This document shows positions 33,981 to 46,487 of a DNA stretch of 64,000 nucleotides, piece by piece. The stretch is taken from assembly GCA_002633005.1 (NCBI GenBank), contig NMRA01000091.1:983147-1047146 (forward strand), in the 5' to 3' direction. Positions within the stretch are counted from its first letter, which is position 1. The number at the start of each line of letters is the position of its first letter. This stretch comes from Phoronis australis (Eukaryota; Phoronida; Phoronidae). The translations under genes and the position numbers were made by a program. The notes beneath the pieces were generated by a model. That model had not been told where the DNA came from, did no database searches, and saw nothing but the letters and a program-made list of their open reading frames with translations.

Positions 33981-34085
33981 GTCTGACTGTGAGAGCTGCC
34001 GAGTCAGTCATTGTTCTACCTCGGTTGTGTTAAGTTCCGTCGTCGTTTGCTTTCATTTACTATTCAGTCAACATGTCACACTGTT

Positions 34086-34870
34086 GATGCGTACCAGGAT
34101 GTACTATTTATCGGCTCACGCGCGCTTTGGGAGTACCTTTGCATCGCTTTCCGATGGATGACACACTTCGCCGTACTTGGCTCGTTCGTGTGAAGAACGC
34201 AGCGTTACCCGTCCACGCAACGTACAAAACAGTGGAAAATTAACCGTGTGTGTGGCAAGCACTTTCTGCCGTCCGATTACGAAAGGGATTTGTACGCTGT
34301 ACTGATGAAGGTCCCTGCGAAACAACGTCTGAAGAAGGATGCCATTCCGTCTGTGTTGATTCCCGGCAGTGCCCCGTCGCCACCCCCAAAAAGTGCGTTT
34401 TTGAAGCGAGAAGCCTCGCGAGCTGTGGCCAGTACAGTGACTGGAGCCAGTGGAGGCACTCCATCTACTGTCACCCGTGCCTCCGAACGTACCCCCAGAG
34501 CGTGCAATTCCTGGAACCAGTAGTGATTCGCCCTGTTCTGTTTTCTCCAGCCCAGAGCCTCTAGGCAGCCCTGCAGCGATGTTGAATAGTGGGAGTGATT
34601 ACAGGCTCAGTTCGACACCCACTGAAGAGGACAGTTCGTCGTCCAGTGAACAGATCGGTGAGCCAAACTTTGATAAGTTTATTGTGGACTTGTCTAAAGT
34701 GTTGGAGCTATTTAGAAGGTGCCAGGTGTGTGCCGAGGGAGTCAAACGACACGATGTAAGCAGTTTGGGTGCTCAGGTTACCATCCAGTGGGAGTGTGTC
34801 GCAGGACACTCTGGCAAGTGGGACAGTTGTTCCTCTGTCTGTGGTATGCCGGAGGTCCACTTAACCATGT
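34086..34870 (+). pseudogene. THAP-type transposon gene relic, copy 1
   Basis: A C2CH THAP DNA-binding domain in two frames. CVPGC at 34088-34102, LHRFPMDD and RRTWLVRVK follow, then a one-base frameshift near 34240 leads to VCGKHFLPSDYERDL and RLKKDAIPSV. A proline/serine-rich stretch follows, with a second frame change around 34450-34510. Then comes an acidic serine run and a distal C-x2-C and C-x3-GHSGKW block (34720-34830) typical of the C-terminal part of THAP proteins encoded by animal DNA transposons. Two frameshifts make it non-functional. Confidence 0.7.
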
Positions 34871-35175
34871 CCAGTAGTGGCTTGGCCTCGTTGAACTCTG
34901 AATAGCACAAGCATTCCATTGAGGTAGGCATAACAACGCACACAGCGCATTTGCACCGAGATGTTTCACCACGTCTGTCCTCAGTAGCCGCCTCGTTTCT
35001 TTTTAACAGCTGCCTGTGCCTGTGCGTACTCTGCCTCGTTATACTCGGGCTCAAACATGTAACCACCCACTGAAAGTCCGTGAAAAAATTCCTCGTCACC
35101 ACTGCTGTGAACAACGTCTCCGTTACTCACACTACTGTCACTATGATACCGGTCACCGACTCCAGCCATTTTCAG
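34865..35175 (-). pseudogene. P2X7 intracellular-domain-like relic
   Basis: On the minus strand, an acidic start (MAGVGDRYHSD.., VGGYMFEPEY) is followed, after a one-base frame change near 35030, by CKCAVCVVMPTSMECLCY. The spacing C-x-C-x2-C..M-P-T..E-C-x-C matches the zinc-binding block of the P2X7 receptor cytoplasmic domain, which occurs alone in many small genes of marine invertebrates. It abuts the THAP relic tail to tail. The frame break and missing C-terminal part argue for a pseudogene. Confidence 0.5.
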
Positions 35176-37704
35176 CTTACAACACACTAAACAATCCCTA
35201 AATCCAACGTACATGTAGTTGAGTTCTCTACTANCGCCACTTTTTTGACACTTTAAGACTTCTTTCATAACTGTGACATCTAATCGAACTAAAAAACTCA
35301 CATGATCTGCAAGTGCACATCAAATTGACTGGAATTTCATTCTGAACTGGAACATAGAGGAAACATGTCCTTGCATATTAGGAGCGAAATAGAGGTGATA
35401 CACTTATTTTATAACTAGTCAAATTGTAAAACTCTAGCCTGAAATGTCATGTCCAGCACGTCACCAATCGGTTATATTGTTAATTTTGCGACCCCGAGAC
35501 TCGACGCGAGAGTTTGCACTTTTAAAGTTTAGATCGAGTGGGTTTGTTATCAAATCAAGCTTTATTTGATTTCTTCTTTTTATTTTGTCATTATTGGTTA
35601 TAAAAGGAGAATGTTACGGCACCATACAATTAGTCATTTACGTGGAATACTCTGGTCATTCTTTATATGGTTGGCACTTGGATCAGTCCCTCACGGTCTC
35701 CTTTAATTCAATATTGCATTTTAGTTGTGCAGTTCATACGCCATGAAATAAACCCACCGCCTTTACTTTACGGATCGACGTGTGGCCCTATCTGAATGCC
35801 AGTAATAGGTTCGCCACATCTTACCACCGGCAGGCGTAGAATCACTTTCAACATCTCTAAAAATAACCTGCCAGGAGCTCTTCATCAAGGCATTTTGTGA
35901 TCATGTTACAGTATTTTACTGAAAGAACTGTTTCTGATTGTCGTGCAATTTTAGGTTGTAATTGAAGAGCTCATGACATAAAACAGGCGTGTCCACGTAA
36001 CTTCCCAAAATTACACTTAAGCGCCTGTATAATGGTAATATTTAAAAGTAACTTGATTTCCGTGTTCCATTGTTTCTATCCTAGATCACACCTCCACTGT
36101 TTACATGTTGCCCACATTCTGTTGTTTGACTCCAGGGCACCAGGCCTGATGCTTTCTGAAATATTTACCTACTGTGTATACACGTGAAATAATATTCAAA
36201 AAAATGTAAAGGAATCCAGTCCAGTTTTTTGTGTTGCTGATGGCGTAAAGTGTATTTGTCAATTGCCGGACGTGCTCTTAAGGATTGTCCGACGAGTTTT
36301 TGATATTTCCCCCTGTCCCGCTTTTTGACAAACAGCAACTTTGACATACATATTCTGTTGTAAGTAACATTTAGTCTTATGTTCAGGTTCCACTGAAAAA
36401 GGAAAAAAAAAAAACAATATGGCATGTCATGTGTTTTGCGTCACCAGAAATTTTCATTTTTACTAAAAAAGTCCTACCGGGCACTGTTGGGTGTTACGAC
36501 TAAAACATTGTCGAGACGTTTTTATGTGTTACAAGTAAACGTTTATCCTGTGTTATTGGTAAAACCGCATTTTATCGTCTTATGTCATATTTTCCTCTCT
36601 CTTTACTTATTTAGCAATCGTATAAAGTACCCACTGTATCCTGTTTACTATAAAATGACTTATTTTTCCTTTCTGAAAAATGAATAAAGTTTTGAGCTTA
36701 AATGTACTAACGAACGTTGCAGCCAATGTTTTTTCAGGATATCTTTAATAAATTAATCTTAGGGAATGCCATGGCCATGAGAGGAAACATAAAAAACACA
36801 CCCACTCTCAAATTCACATATTCCAGCTTTTCTTGAATTTATACTGAATGTATAAGGGTTTCAAAAATTAGAGCAAATCAGGGGGTGAAATGGGGTAAGG
36901 TCAAAACTTCAATGGAAACTTACTCTACAGCCAATGTAATAACCAAGACGTACAACATTCCAAAGCAACACAATAAATGTTTATGTATCACGGCATCAGT
37001 AAATTTCGAATTCATAGTTGGAGTAATTAGTTTTAGTACATATACACATGTAAGTTACACTGCATTCTGGATTTTTTGTAATCGTATGAAACGTCATCAA
37101 ATATCCATTTAATATTACTATAAAAAATGAATGTCTGACTGAATTTTCCACACCAAGTTTGAAGAATCCATATGTTAAAATATATTTCTTTAATTGGTGG
37201 ACATTCTTTTAATCATTGAAATAGTTTGCGACTAGTTAACCTCTGTAGTTCACTTCCTATGTATGTTACTATAAACGCATTCTACCTACTATTTTTTCGC
37301 TTCTGGGCGGCACTCTTAGTTTTTAGAATCAAAAACTTAAACCTCTCGGACATGAGGGATGAGAAATACACATCTCCCCCTGCGTGTATAACCATCGAGA
37401 ACTGAAGAGGGATATTTAACTGTATAACTATTCGGTTGAAAAACGGCGGAGTTGTGAAAAGTTTTAATGACTGTAAAATCCATTGCAAGAAGCACCACTA
37501 GTACAAACGAACGAAAATAATCTTGACGCATAACTGGTGGAACATTTAATTTTTTGAAATCAACGAAGTACTACGCATTCTTCATACCGAAGGATTTACG
37601 AAAAATAATACGGTTGTACCTTATGCCTATTTATGTATTTTAGTAATCGTTTGCATGAATCCTACCTTCTGAATTTTAAGTGATCAATTTCTAATTTTTG
37701 TAAG
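35176..37704 (+). other. Intron A2-B2, last part; nothing recognised
   Basis: Contains a single N at 35234, with no duplicated flank that I can see. No supported gene. Confidence 0.5.
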
Positions 37705-37836
37705 GTTTTGATATCGGCGATAAGATCTGTAAACTTCGGGCTGAAGATGGAATGTGCTCAGTGGTGGAAAGGGGAAACAAAGCGTGGATGGAACACAATT
37801 GCGCTAAGACATGCCAATTCTGTAAAGTTAACGCAG
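37705..37836 (+). CDS. ShKT exon B2
   Basis: A 132-base phase 1-1 exon (acceptor atttttgtaag, donor gtttgt). C1 is formed by T|GT with A2, followed by FDIGDKIC, DGMC, WMEHNC and KTCQFC. Same layout as B1, with the FD block after C1 and an aromatic-Met pair before C4. Confidence 0.87.
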
Positions 37837-39711
37837 GTTTGTATAGTTGCATGACATCATATCAGCCGCCATGCTAGAATTGATTCTCACCATGTGAAAG
37901 ACTGGCGTTCCACATTCCGCTGGAATCATGATTTATATTCAAATCTTGCTATACGATTGTGAGATGTCATAATGTAAACAAAGACATACATACATACATT
38001 CCGTAAATCTGCGTATTCGATGTTCCGTCTCCGTCGACAGATAAGTGAAATGAAGTCAATTTTTTTACTTATCCCACAGGCTTCGAACTCTTGGTTTGTT
38101 TTATTGTTTCGACATATTTTTCAAATACTTCTCCCAGACTATTCACTTGGTGGATCATTTATAGTGCATGTATTTGCGTGTTAGCTTACAAGTTTATTCT
38201 TGTAAATGGAAACTGTATTAACTGTAACGTTTTATTATTTGAAACGAGAAAACAAAGACAAAGACAACGATAATTGTGCAATTATTTTTTGAAAATAACA
38301 GAATTTGAGTTATCAGGGAGAAACGACGCCTGAATGATAGTCCAAATAATATTTTAGCAATTAAGACTGAGACAGAAGTGCTTGGCAATTAGTTCAGTAT
38401 CAGACGAAATGTTTCGGGACCTGATTGCTTGTTGAGTGTTGATAATGCAGCTGCAGCTTTATTTTTAAAGCTATTTTGCTAAAATCTGATCATCAAGGCA
38501 GCTAATGATATCGAGCGGACGTTTACCCATCTTTTGAACTTTCCATGTCATTGTATTGGAGCACTGTTCAAAGTAGTGCCGGGAGTACAATACCAATGGC
38601 AGCGCATGATAGGGCCACAACCCACACTTTTTTCAGCACTACACCTCCCATGGGGGGCTGGAATCTTTAGGTCCGCCACTTTTTCAGTGCGCTCATGAAT
38701 AGGGAGAGAATACAAAACCTTACTGCATTACATTCCATCATTCCTGTTGGTTACGTCCGAGTGACTTTGGTTTCCACTATGTCTGCTTGAAGCTGTAACG
38801 ATTGCAGTGTCTGAACTCTGTTTTCACCGCACCGAATCGGATGACCTACCTAGACAAAATGTTTGAAGATAAGTGAAGGGCAGGTTAATTATGTCGCGAA
38901 GATCATGTCCGTAACCTCATTAAAGCAATGAGTGTACATTTAGACTCTGTAAGACATGTCGACTCAAGCAATGTACATTGTGTACTTTACCTGCTCGACC
39001 ACGAGGCCAGGTCTATGACGAATTCTTAGACAAGACAAGCTTCCAGGGAACAATTATGGGTGCCACCGATTTAAAATTGCAGATTAGAGTCTGCATCAGA
39101 CATTATGTTTTAGATCTTGTTGATTTGTCCATGTATTTAGCAAAACATCGTCAAAACTGTAGATTTCTACTCGGTAAAAGTGTGTATTGTTTAAAGTAGA
39201 AAGCCCGTAGAAAATTATTTTTACTTCATACAGATCTGCTATCTATTGAGTCACGTGATCATATCTTTAATGAAGTTTGTAATAGGAGACATGTATATTC
39301 AAAGAAAAACAACAACATTAATAACATGACCAAAGTTGTGACAGTTGGGTAATCATCATTTCGTCTTCATTTCGTTCACAAGTCCCATTATTGTTCGCCT
39401 TCATGCAACTGCAGATTTTGAAAACAGTACACAATGTGTCTGAAAGTGTCCAAGGGGCAATTTTTGATACATGACCTTTTCAGATTTGGCCGTTATTCGA
39501 AGGTCCACCGTAGTGATGTCAAAGGACTGATGCTTAATACATTTTAACGTGTAGTTCCCAAAATGGTAATCTGTTAAAAAACGGTCACGAGTGCAGGCGT
39601 CTCGTAAGACGAACTGGGAAACTTGGTGCTATTCATTGTTATTTGTAAGTTAAAGTGCATGTCAAATAAACAAAGAAAAAACAATGGCGACTATGATAAT
39701 CTGTTTTTCAG
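37837..39711 (+). other. Intron B2-A3
   Basis: An 1875-base phase 1 intron. Around 38580-38695 there is a short sequence with two CACTTTTTTCAG/CACTTTTTCAGTG words like those in the MITE-like element at 54.0 kb. No gene seen. Confidence 0.6.
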
Positions 39712-39921
39712 ACTGTCTGCCCAAACCATCAAATACACGACGGTTGGACAACGAGACTCCAATGACGTCCGAGTTTTGCAGCAAAGCTGTAAACAAATAT
39801 AAGACGCCCGACAAACCCGATGATCCCGATTACAAATGTCGATTATGGACTGCTATCGGCCATTGTATTCCAGGAACTTCTGTTTGGACTGGTTGCCAGA
39901 AGACATGTCAGTGTGATAAAT
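39712..39921 (+). CDS. ShKT exon A3
   Basis: A 210-base phase 1-1 exon (acceptor ctgtttttcag, donor gtaagc). Starts DCLPKPS, so there is an extra cysteine in the linker. The A-type domain follows: EFCS, long loop with DPDYKC, LWTAIGHC, TGC, KTCQC, ending DK plus T. Its Cys-completing partner is B3, 15.7 kb away across a transposon that begins about 11 bases after this exon's donor. Confidence 0.87.
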
Positions 39922-40944
39922 GTAAGCCACTGTAGACCGGCAGCCCAAAGCACTTAGCATAGATGAACGAGGTACCAACATCTGACCACGGGAGCATTTA
40001 GAGTCCACCTCAGTATGTACAGAAATGGACGTCTGCCGTTGTCTGCACTCTGGATGTGACCCCTGGGGGCCTTACAAAGGGCCCAGAAAATGAGCTAGAC
40101 TACATATTCGAGGTACCAACAAAAACTGATTTAAAACGAACAATAGTACCGCACTGAAAACCGACTGACCCATGATAGACAAATTGCATTCTGGAATGGG
40201 TCCGGCAGAAACCAAAAAAGGACCCCCTAAAAATGAGCTAGCACATACATTCGAGGTACCACACAAAACCAATTCCATATGGCTCAATACATGCCACAGA
40301 TCACTAAAACCCCTATGACAGACAACATACCCTCTGGGTTGTGCCCAGCAGAAGCCCCCAAAAATCTCAACCATGGTATATGCCATCAACATTTGAACTA
40401 GACTAAATTTTCGAGGTACCGGCCATAACTGATTTAAAACGAACAATAGTACCGCACTGAACACTGAATGGCCCATGACAGACAGATTGCACTCTGGAAT
40501 GGGTCCGGCAGAAACCAAAAAAGACCCCCCAAAAATGAGCTAGCACATACATTCGAGGTACCACACAAAACCAATTACACGAGATTCAATACGTGTCACA
40601 GGTTACTAAATGCCCTATGACCGGCAGACAAAATACGCTCTGGGTTGTGCCTGGCAGAAACCCTCAAAAATCTCAACCACGGTATGCCATTTTTGAGACA
40701 GTTAGATTTTCAAGGTATCGGCTTAAACTGATTTAAAACCAACAATCGTGCTGCACTGAACACCCAATGACCCGTGAAAGACAAATTTTGCTCAGGAAAT
40801 AGTCGGCCAGAAGCCCAGAAAGGACCTTAAAAAGGTAGCTACAATTGTCCATGCATCTTCCCCTGCTAGTTCAAATACTCGGGTGGACAACTGGACAGCA
40901 AGATGTTAAGAATTGCACCACGGAAATTGAAGAACACATATTCT

Positions 40945-41243
40945 CAATTGGTGACAATAGTAGTGTATTTAATAAGTTAACTGCAAAAAATGGGACCGCA
41001 GGAAACAAAAACTAGTTATAGAAAACTTTCGTTCACTAAGGCCTTTGTTTACTCTCATGATCACTAGAAGCGAAAAGCAGACGGGTGTCAAGANCAATTG
41101 GTGACAATAGCAGTGTATTTAATAAGTAAACTGCAAAAAATGGGACCGCAGGAAACAAAAACTAATTATAGAAAACTTTCGTTCACTAAAGCCTTTGTTT
41201 ACTCTCATGATCACTAGAAGCGAAAAGCAGACGGGTGTCAAGA
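40945..41243. repeat. Duplicated contig ends around a single N (41094)
   Basis: Two 149-base copies (40945-41093 and 41095-41243) with four substitutions. Interpreted as unmerged alleles inside the transposon. Confidence 0.9.
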
Positions 41244-41449
41244 TGTGAGACAGTTAACTCGCCTAGTGGTAAGTTTTTGAAGAAAATGTTTACATTATGT
41301 CGAAATTCAGTGCCATGTTTAGTGTTTTAGTTTCGCGGAGTCATTTGTCGATGGCCGATATAAAATGCAAATCACCCCTAATTTGGTGCACAGCTACGCA
41401 GTGGAGTCCCAATGCTATTTAAATGAATATATAAACAACGACGTGTTTC

Positions 41450-42298
41450 GGTAACAAGGGGTCTCGCTGCAGCATTGCCTGGTCTGCATGCAGTAACAGG
41501 GTGTGACGTCACAGCAGCACTGTATGGGAAAGGAAAAGTGAGGCCTCTGGAAATCTTGATGAAAGACTCATCTGGGACACTTATCACCTTCTTCTCAGAG
41601 TTAATAAGCGTAGATGTCTCAGACGAAAGAAAGTTAGAAGAATACATACATGTATGCCTCCTATTAGGGAGGAGTCAAAGATGTCAATGAAGCGAGATAT
41701 CTGAAATTAATCGAGATGACCGCAAAAATTAACAAGGTAATAACTGTAATTGATAAAATATTGTTCATAAAAGCAACGAAAATAATTGCAAATGTTTTCA
41801 TAGTGTTAAACCAAAAGGCCCAGTTTCAAGTCATACTTAAAAAAACAGTAAATGGTGGTGAGGTTTTATGTTTTTGTTCGTCAACTTTTGGACAATTGAT
41901 CCCTAGTCAATAATGTTTTCTCACTATTTATTTCAGAAAAAGCCGATGTCCAACATCAAGAAGATTGACTGCGCATTGCTTCCTCCTTGCCGAAAGACTA
42001 TTGTACAAGTTCAAACGAGCCCATTGTGTTGCCTTGCTCTGGGGTCAAGTGGATTCCGCCAATCTGGTCGGGAAACGGTTTGCAGTGGATCCTTTTACCT
42101 ACGGTTGGAAGCTACAAGATGGATACTACACTCCCGAATGGTTTTGTGGATCTGCCGTTCCTGATGTCCTTTCTGAAGGTGCTGGTCTTTTAAAAGAAAA
42201 CCAAACCGATCAATAGGTAGAGGAAATGGGCATTTGACGAAACAAGCGAGCCCGAATCAAGCTGGAGTAGCAGTGACGAATCTGATATTGAAACGTAA
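41450..42298 (+). pseudogene. Transposon-borne gene relic ('HAxTGCD' family), two exons, frameshifted
   Basis: Exon 1 encodes LPGLHAVTGCDVTAALYGKGK, a motif I associate with repeated, element-linked proteins of marine invertebrates. A frame change near 41660 leads to EARYLKLIEM up to a donor at 41737. A 200-base intron (41737-41936, gtaata..tttcag) is followed by IDCALLPPC, another frame change near 42000, then FKRAHCVALLWGQV, a GWKLQDGYYTPEW block and a final serine/acid tail (SSSDESDIET) in a third frame ending at 42298. At least two frame breaks mean it is no longer functional. Its place in the middle of the inverted-repeat element suggests it was that element's gene. The biochemical function is unknown to me. 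Confidence 0.55.
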
Positions 42299-43500
42299 TG
42301 AAAACTAACAGGAAACTACTGTTGACATTAAACATATAGTAGCTTGATGTTCTCGTCGGTACAGTGATTTTAATTATCTGTTACTATGCTGTTTGAAAGT
42401 GTTGCTCTTATATATTATTTTGATTAAAGAAGGTTTTTTAAAACACGTCTGTTACTTTTCTTTCCACGTATTGTTTAGTAATCAATGGAATGAAAGGGCT
42501 CTTTGGAAATAAATTTCGTGGTTCCCTGGGCGCTAATTTAGAGGCCATATGTTGTCGCTCAATTATCCTTTCTGTTGGCAGTTTTGATAGCGTTTTATAT
42601 TTTGCACAATCCGCGCTCTTAAACTTCATTGAGTGGGTTGGTTTTAGACAGTTCCTGATGTTGGTGACATTTTTTGAGGCTGTAGATAATTAGTCTACCT
42701 AAAAGCAATGTTATGCAATTTTAGTGACTAGTGTATAATTAATTAAACATATTGGTTGTTTACCAAAATTTGTAAACTCCTAGGATTTCATGGGAAGTGA
42801 TTCACCATATCTCTGTTACCAGTTGTGGGATGTTTATAATAACAATTTTGCCTTGTTTTGCAAGTTGTGTAACTTAAAGTCTTTGAAAACCTGTCAGCTT
42901 TGGGATGAGGTGTTTCCGACAACAACATTAATCTGTTATTTGTCCATCAGAATTACTCAACTCTTGATTGTCCTGCACCATAATTGGTAATGACTTGGGT
43001 TCATTGCTGGAGTCCGGCAGATTGATTCACAGAGTTGTTTTGGAACCAGCGACTTTGTTCAGAGAATTGTTTTGGATCTAGATGTAGCATTTTGGAGGAA
43101 GTTTGTGGGTTTTCATGTTTTGAATTATCTCGCCAACCTTGTGTTCGGTATAAATATTTTGTTAGCTACTCTAAAATTCATATTGCTTGGAGAGAGGCTA
43201 CTGCTTGCTTCAGAAATATCACAGATACCCAGCGTTGGTAAGAGACAACTTTGTTTCTTGTTGTTTTACTATAAACTTTAACTTTAGAAACAACTATTCT
43301 CAGTTCTTTGATTATTTGCTTAACTCATAGAAAGTGTTGTAATAGAAATTGTTGTAACTACAAGTTTCTGCTAACTATTGTTCGCCAAATTGTGAGTTGA
43401 TATAATATTATTAGATATGCAATTTTCTGTATTTTAGAGTGATGTATTTGGTACTTCAATTTGTATTAGATATTGTATTATCTTTATTAATTGTTTCAGG
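42299..43500. other. Transposon interior, nothing recognised
   Basis: AT-rich sequence with hydrophobic short frames but no motif. Confidence 0.45.
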
Positions 43501-43504
43501 TTTA

Positions 43505-43640
43505 ACCGTATCGTATGGTATCGTATCGTGAATCGTAAATCGTTCACCGTATTGAAAATCGTTTCGTATCGTATTGTATCGTATCGTGAATCGTAAATCG
43601 TTCACCGTATTGAAAATTGTATTATTACTCGTATCATATC
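43505..43640. repeat. TCGTA-rich repeat with a 58-bp duplication
   Basis: TATCGTATCGTGAATCGTAAATCGTTCACCGTATTGAAAA-like unit at about 43519 and again at 43577, 58 bases apart, within TCGTA-rich simple sequence. Confidence 0.8.
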
Positions 43641-43679
43641 CAGAGGCGGATCTACAGGGGGTTCAGGGGGTTTAACCCC

Positions 43680-44116
43680 NNNNNNNNNNNNNNNNNNNNN
43701 NNNNNNNNNNNNNNNNNNNNNNNNNNNNNNNNNNNNNNNNNNNNNNNNNNNNNNNNNNNNNNNNNNNNNNNNNNNNNNNNNNNNNNNNNNNNNNNNNNNN
43801 NNNNNNNNNNNNNNNNNNNNNNNNNNNNNNNNNNNNNNNNNNNNNNNNNNNNNNNNNNNNNNNNNNNNNNNNNNNNNNNNNNNNNNNNNNNNNNNNNNNN
43901 NNNNNNNNNNNNNNNNNNNNNNNNNNNNNNNNNNNNNNNNNNNNNNNNNNNNNNNNNNNNNNNNNNNNNNNNNNNNNNNNNNNNNNNNNNNNNNNNNNNN
44001 NNNNNNNNNNNNNNNNNNNNNNNNNNNNNNNNNNNNNNNNNNNNNNNNNNNNNNNNNNNNNNNNNNNNNNNNNNNNNNNNNNNNNNNNNNNNNNNNNNNN
44101 NNNNNNNNNNNNNNNN
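43680..44116. other. Assembly gap (437 N)
   Basis: A run of N starting directly after CAGGGGGTTTAACCCC, in sequence resembling the start of a hAT-like MITE (CAGAGGCGGATC at 43641). Confidence 1.
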
Positions 44117-45300
44117 TCATCTATATTTCGAGTACGATTTTGAGTAAAAATTCGGAGTCTATGCTCAAATTTCAAGTTTGGTATGGCAGTGTGCTTGAAA
44201 TCGTACTCGAAAATAAATACGAGCCAGAGAACAAAATATCGAAAGGGAACCAAGAAACACAGCAAATCTAAAAAAATAAGTCCTCTTACCGTATCTCAGC
44301 ACTTCAATTTCAGTTCAGAGATAATAGTTTTCATCTTAAATCTTCTTATTCTTCACCTTATTACCCGTCGTATCGCTGTATGTTATGGCCGCCATTCTAC
44401 CTCTACAATTATTCCTGGCAACAGGCGCATTGTAATCCCTTGTCGGCGAGTAATAACAAGCGTCGAAAGCAGTTGTGGGAAGAGTCGTGTGAGAAGTTTG
44501 TGCTGCCCTTATTTCGGTATGTGTGCCTACGTTTTGTAGGGTTTCCAAAAGACGAGGAGGGGAGGGAAATTTAAAAAAGTTCGCTTCCCTGTCAGGTACA
44601 TTTCTCATCATAACTTAGTCATCTATAATTCCTCAATCCCCAAATGGAATTCCAGATTTTGTTTGCTGATTTCTAAGTAGACGTCTCGTCCCGTTCACTG
44701 CCACTGGTGAACTCTGAATGCCTGCACAAGTATTGTTTTTAACAAACGTGCCAAGTGTCAACTCACTTGATACATCCCGGTAAAATACAGTATCAAAGTT
44801 TGACATCAGCGTAGGCCTACACAGCAATGGGTTTTATGTCAAGACTAAATTAGCAACAGATGTGATGTGATAAGCTGTTACATATTTCTTAAGACATTTT
44901 CGGGACTGGGTGAGGAACTCAAGAAGTATCAAAGAAATGGCATAAGAATATTTATTGAAACTAAAAAATGAATAACAGTTACAGAACACTCAGAATTCTA
45001 CGTTATAGACATACTCTTGTAGTTGTAGCGACAGCAGACGATAATATAGGCCTAGTTCTTGGGGTGGTCTATTCCAATAGGGACCGATGAATCAGCGCGG
45101 CTTTGCGTGATTTTGCATTTCACATCATAAAGAGTTCCATAGCAACTCGAGTATGAGTGTCAGATTTGAGTACGTTTGGAGTCTACTCGAAATACGACAT
45201 GAGATACGCTTTTTTGAGTACGACTCCAGTGAGCACGATTTTGAGTATGAAATCTCGAGTATGAGTATGAGTCTAAGTACGGAGACTGGAGACCGGGCCC
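44117..45300. repeat. Degenerate GAGTACGA-type sequence in two patches
   Basis: 44117-44225 and 45145-45290 are built of GAGTAYGA/CTCGAAATACGA words in both orientations, like decayed simple repeats. Between them I recognise nothing. Confidence 0.5.
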
Positions 45301-46487
45301 TGGTATCCCAAAGCTTTACTGTTATCAGGTACTTTCCAAAATGCTTACTCTCCGCCATCATCCATTTGACAATTACCCGTGTGAGAGCTCAGTAGAACAA
45401 AAGTATAAACTCATCATCTAATATGTCGTACATTTTCAAAATTGCCGGTAGTTCGAGTGAGATTTCTAGGTCTGGCGAGCACGACCCACACTGGGTTTTA
45501 ATTGTCACAGGGTATTTGGTAACCAGTAACATCTACACTGTATTTGAATCACATGGAATTGATTATTGTGGTACCCGGAATGATGACCTACATTGTATCT
45601 CCTTTTACGGTGTATTTGAGTTACTGGCGACGCATACCAGAGCACAATTTGTTGTCTGTCGTGGTCATCTGGTGGATTATTGGTTTTAAGTCAGTTTTGG
45701 CCGGTACCTCGGCTATCTAATGTACCTCAAAGTTTTGATAGCAGATACTGTGGTTTAGGGTTTCTGGCAGGCACCGAATCCAGAGTGTATTTTGTCTGTC
45801 ATATAGGGCATTTAGTGACCTATGACATGTCGTATTGAACCTCATAAAATTGGTTGTGTGTGGTACCTCGAATGTATGTGTTGGCTCATTTTTGGTGGGA
45901 GGCCTTTTTTGGTTTCTGCTGGATCCATTCCAGAGTGCAATTTGTCCGTCATGGGTCATTTGGAGTTCAGTGCGGTACTAGTGTTCGTTTGAAACCAGTT
46001 TTGGCCGGTACCTCGAAAATCTAGTCTAGCTCAAATGTTTGATGTCATACCCTGGTTGAGATCTTTGGGGGTTTCTGCCGGGCACAATCCAGAGTGTAAT
46101 TCGTCAGTCATAGGGCATTTAGTGATCGGTGACATGTATTGAATCATATCGAAGTGGTTTTGTGTGGTACCTCGAATGTATGTGCTAGCTCATATTTGGG
46201 TGTAACTTTTTGGTTTCTCAGTGCCGGACCCATTCCATAGGACCTGTCATGGGTCATTCGGTTTTCAGTGATGTGCTATTGTTCGTTTTATATCAGTTTT
46301 GGTTGGTACCTCGAATATCTAGTCTAGCTCATTTTTGGGCTCTTTGCAAGGCTCCCAGGGGTCACACCCAGAGTGCAGACAACGGCAGACGTCTATTTCT
46401 GTACATACTGATGTGGACTCTAAATGCTCCCGTGGTCAGATGTTGGTACCTCGTTCATCTATGCTAAGTGCTCTAGGCTGCCGGCCT

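Larger units (their letters stand above)
39933..46487. mobile_element. 6.5-kb inverted-repeat transposon with 300-bp subterminal tandem repeats
   Basis: The left end (39933 on, CCGGCAGCC..AGCACTTAGCATAGATGAACGAGGTACC) is the inverse of the right end (to about 46487, GGTACCTCGTTCATCTATGCTAAGTGCTCTAGGCTGCCGG). Matching continues for at least 150 bases (GACGTCTGCCGTTGTCTGCACTC). Both arms consist of tandem units of about 300 bases: 'ctgatttaaaacgaacaat' at about 40127, 40430 and 40729 in the left arm, and its inverse 'cagttttgg..ggtacctcg' at about 45691, 45995 and 46292 in the right arm. The middle holds a broken two-exon gene. I cannot assign a superfamily, and no clear target-site duplication is visible. 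Confidence 0.7.

Noticed and set aside
40072-40518. 148-codon minus-strand frame with repeated MVSAGPIPECNLS-like blocks
   Set aside because: It is the translation of 300-base tandem repeats that form the transposon arm; the same words appear inverted at 46.2 kb.
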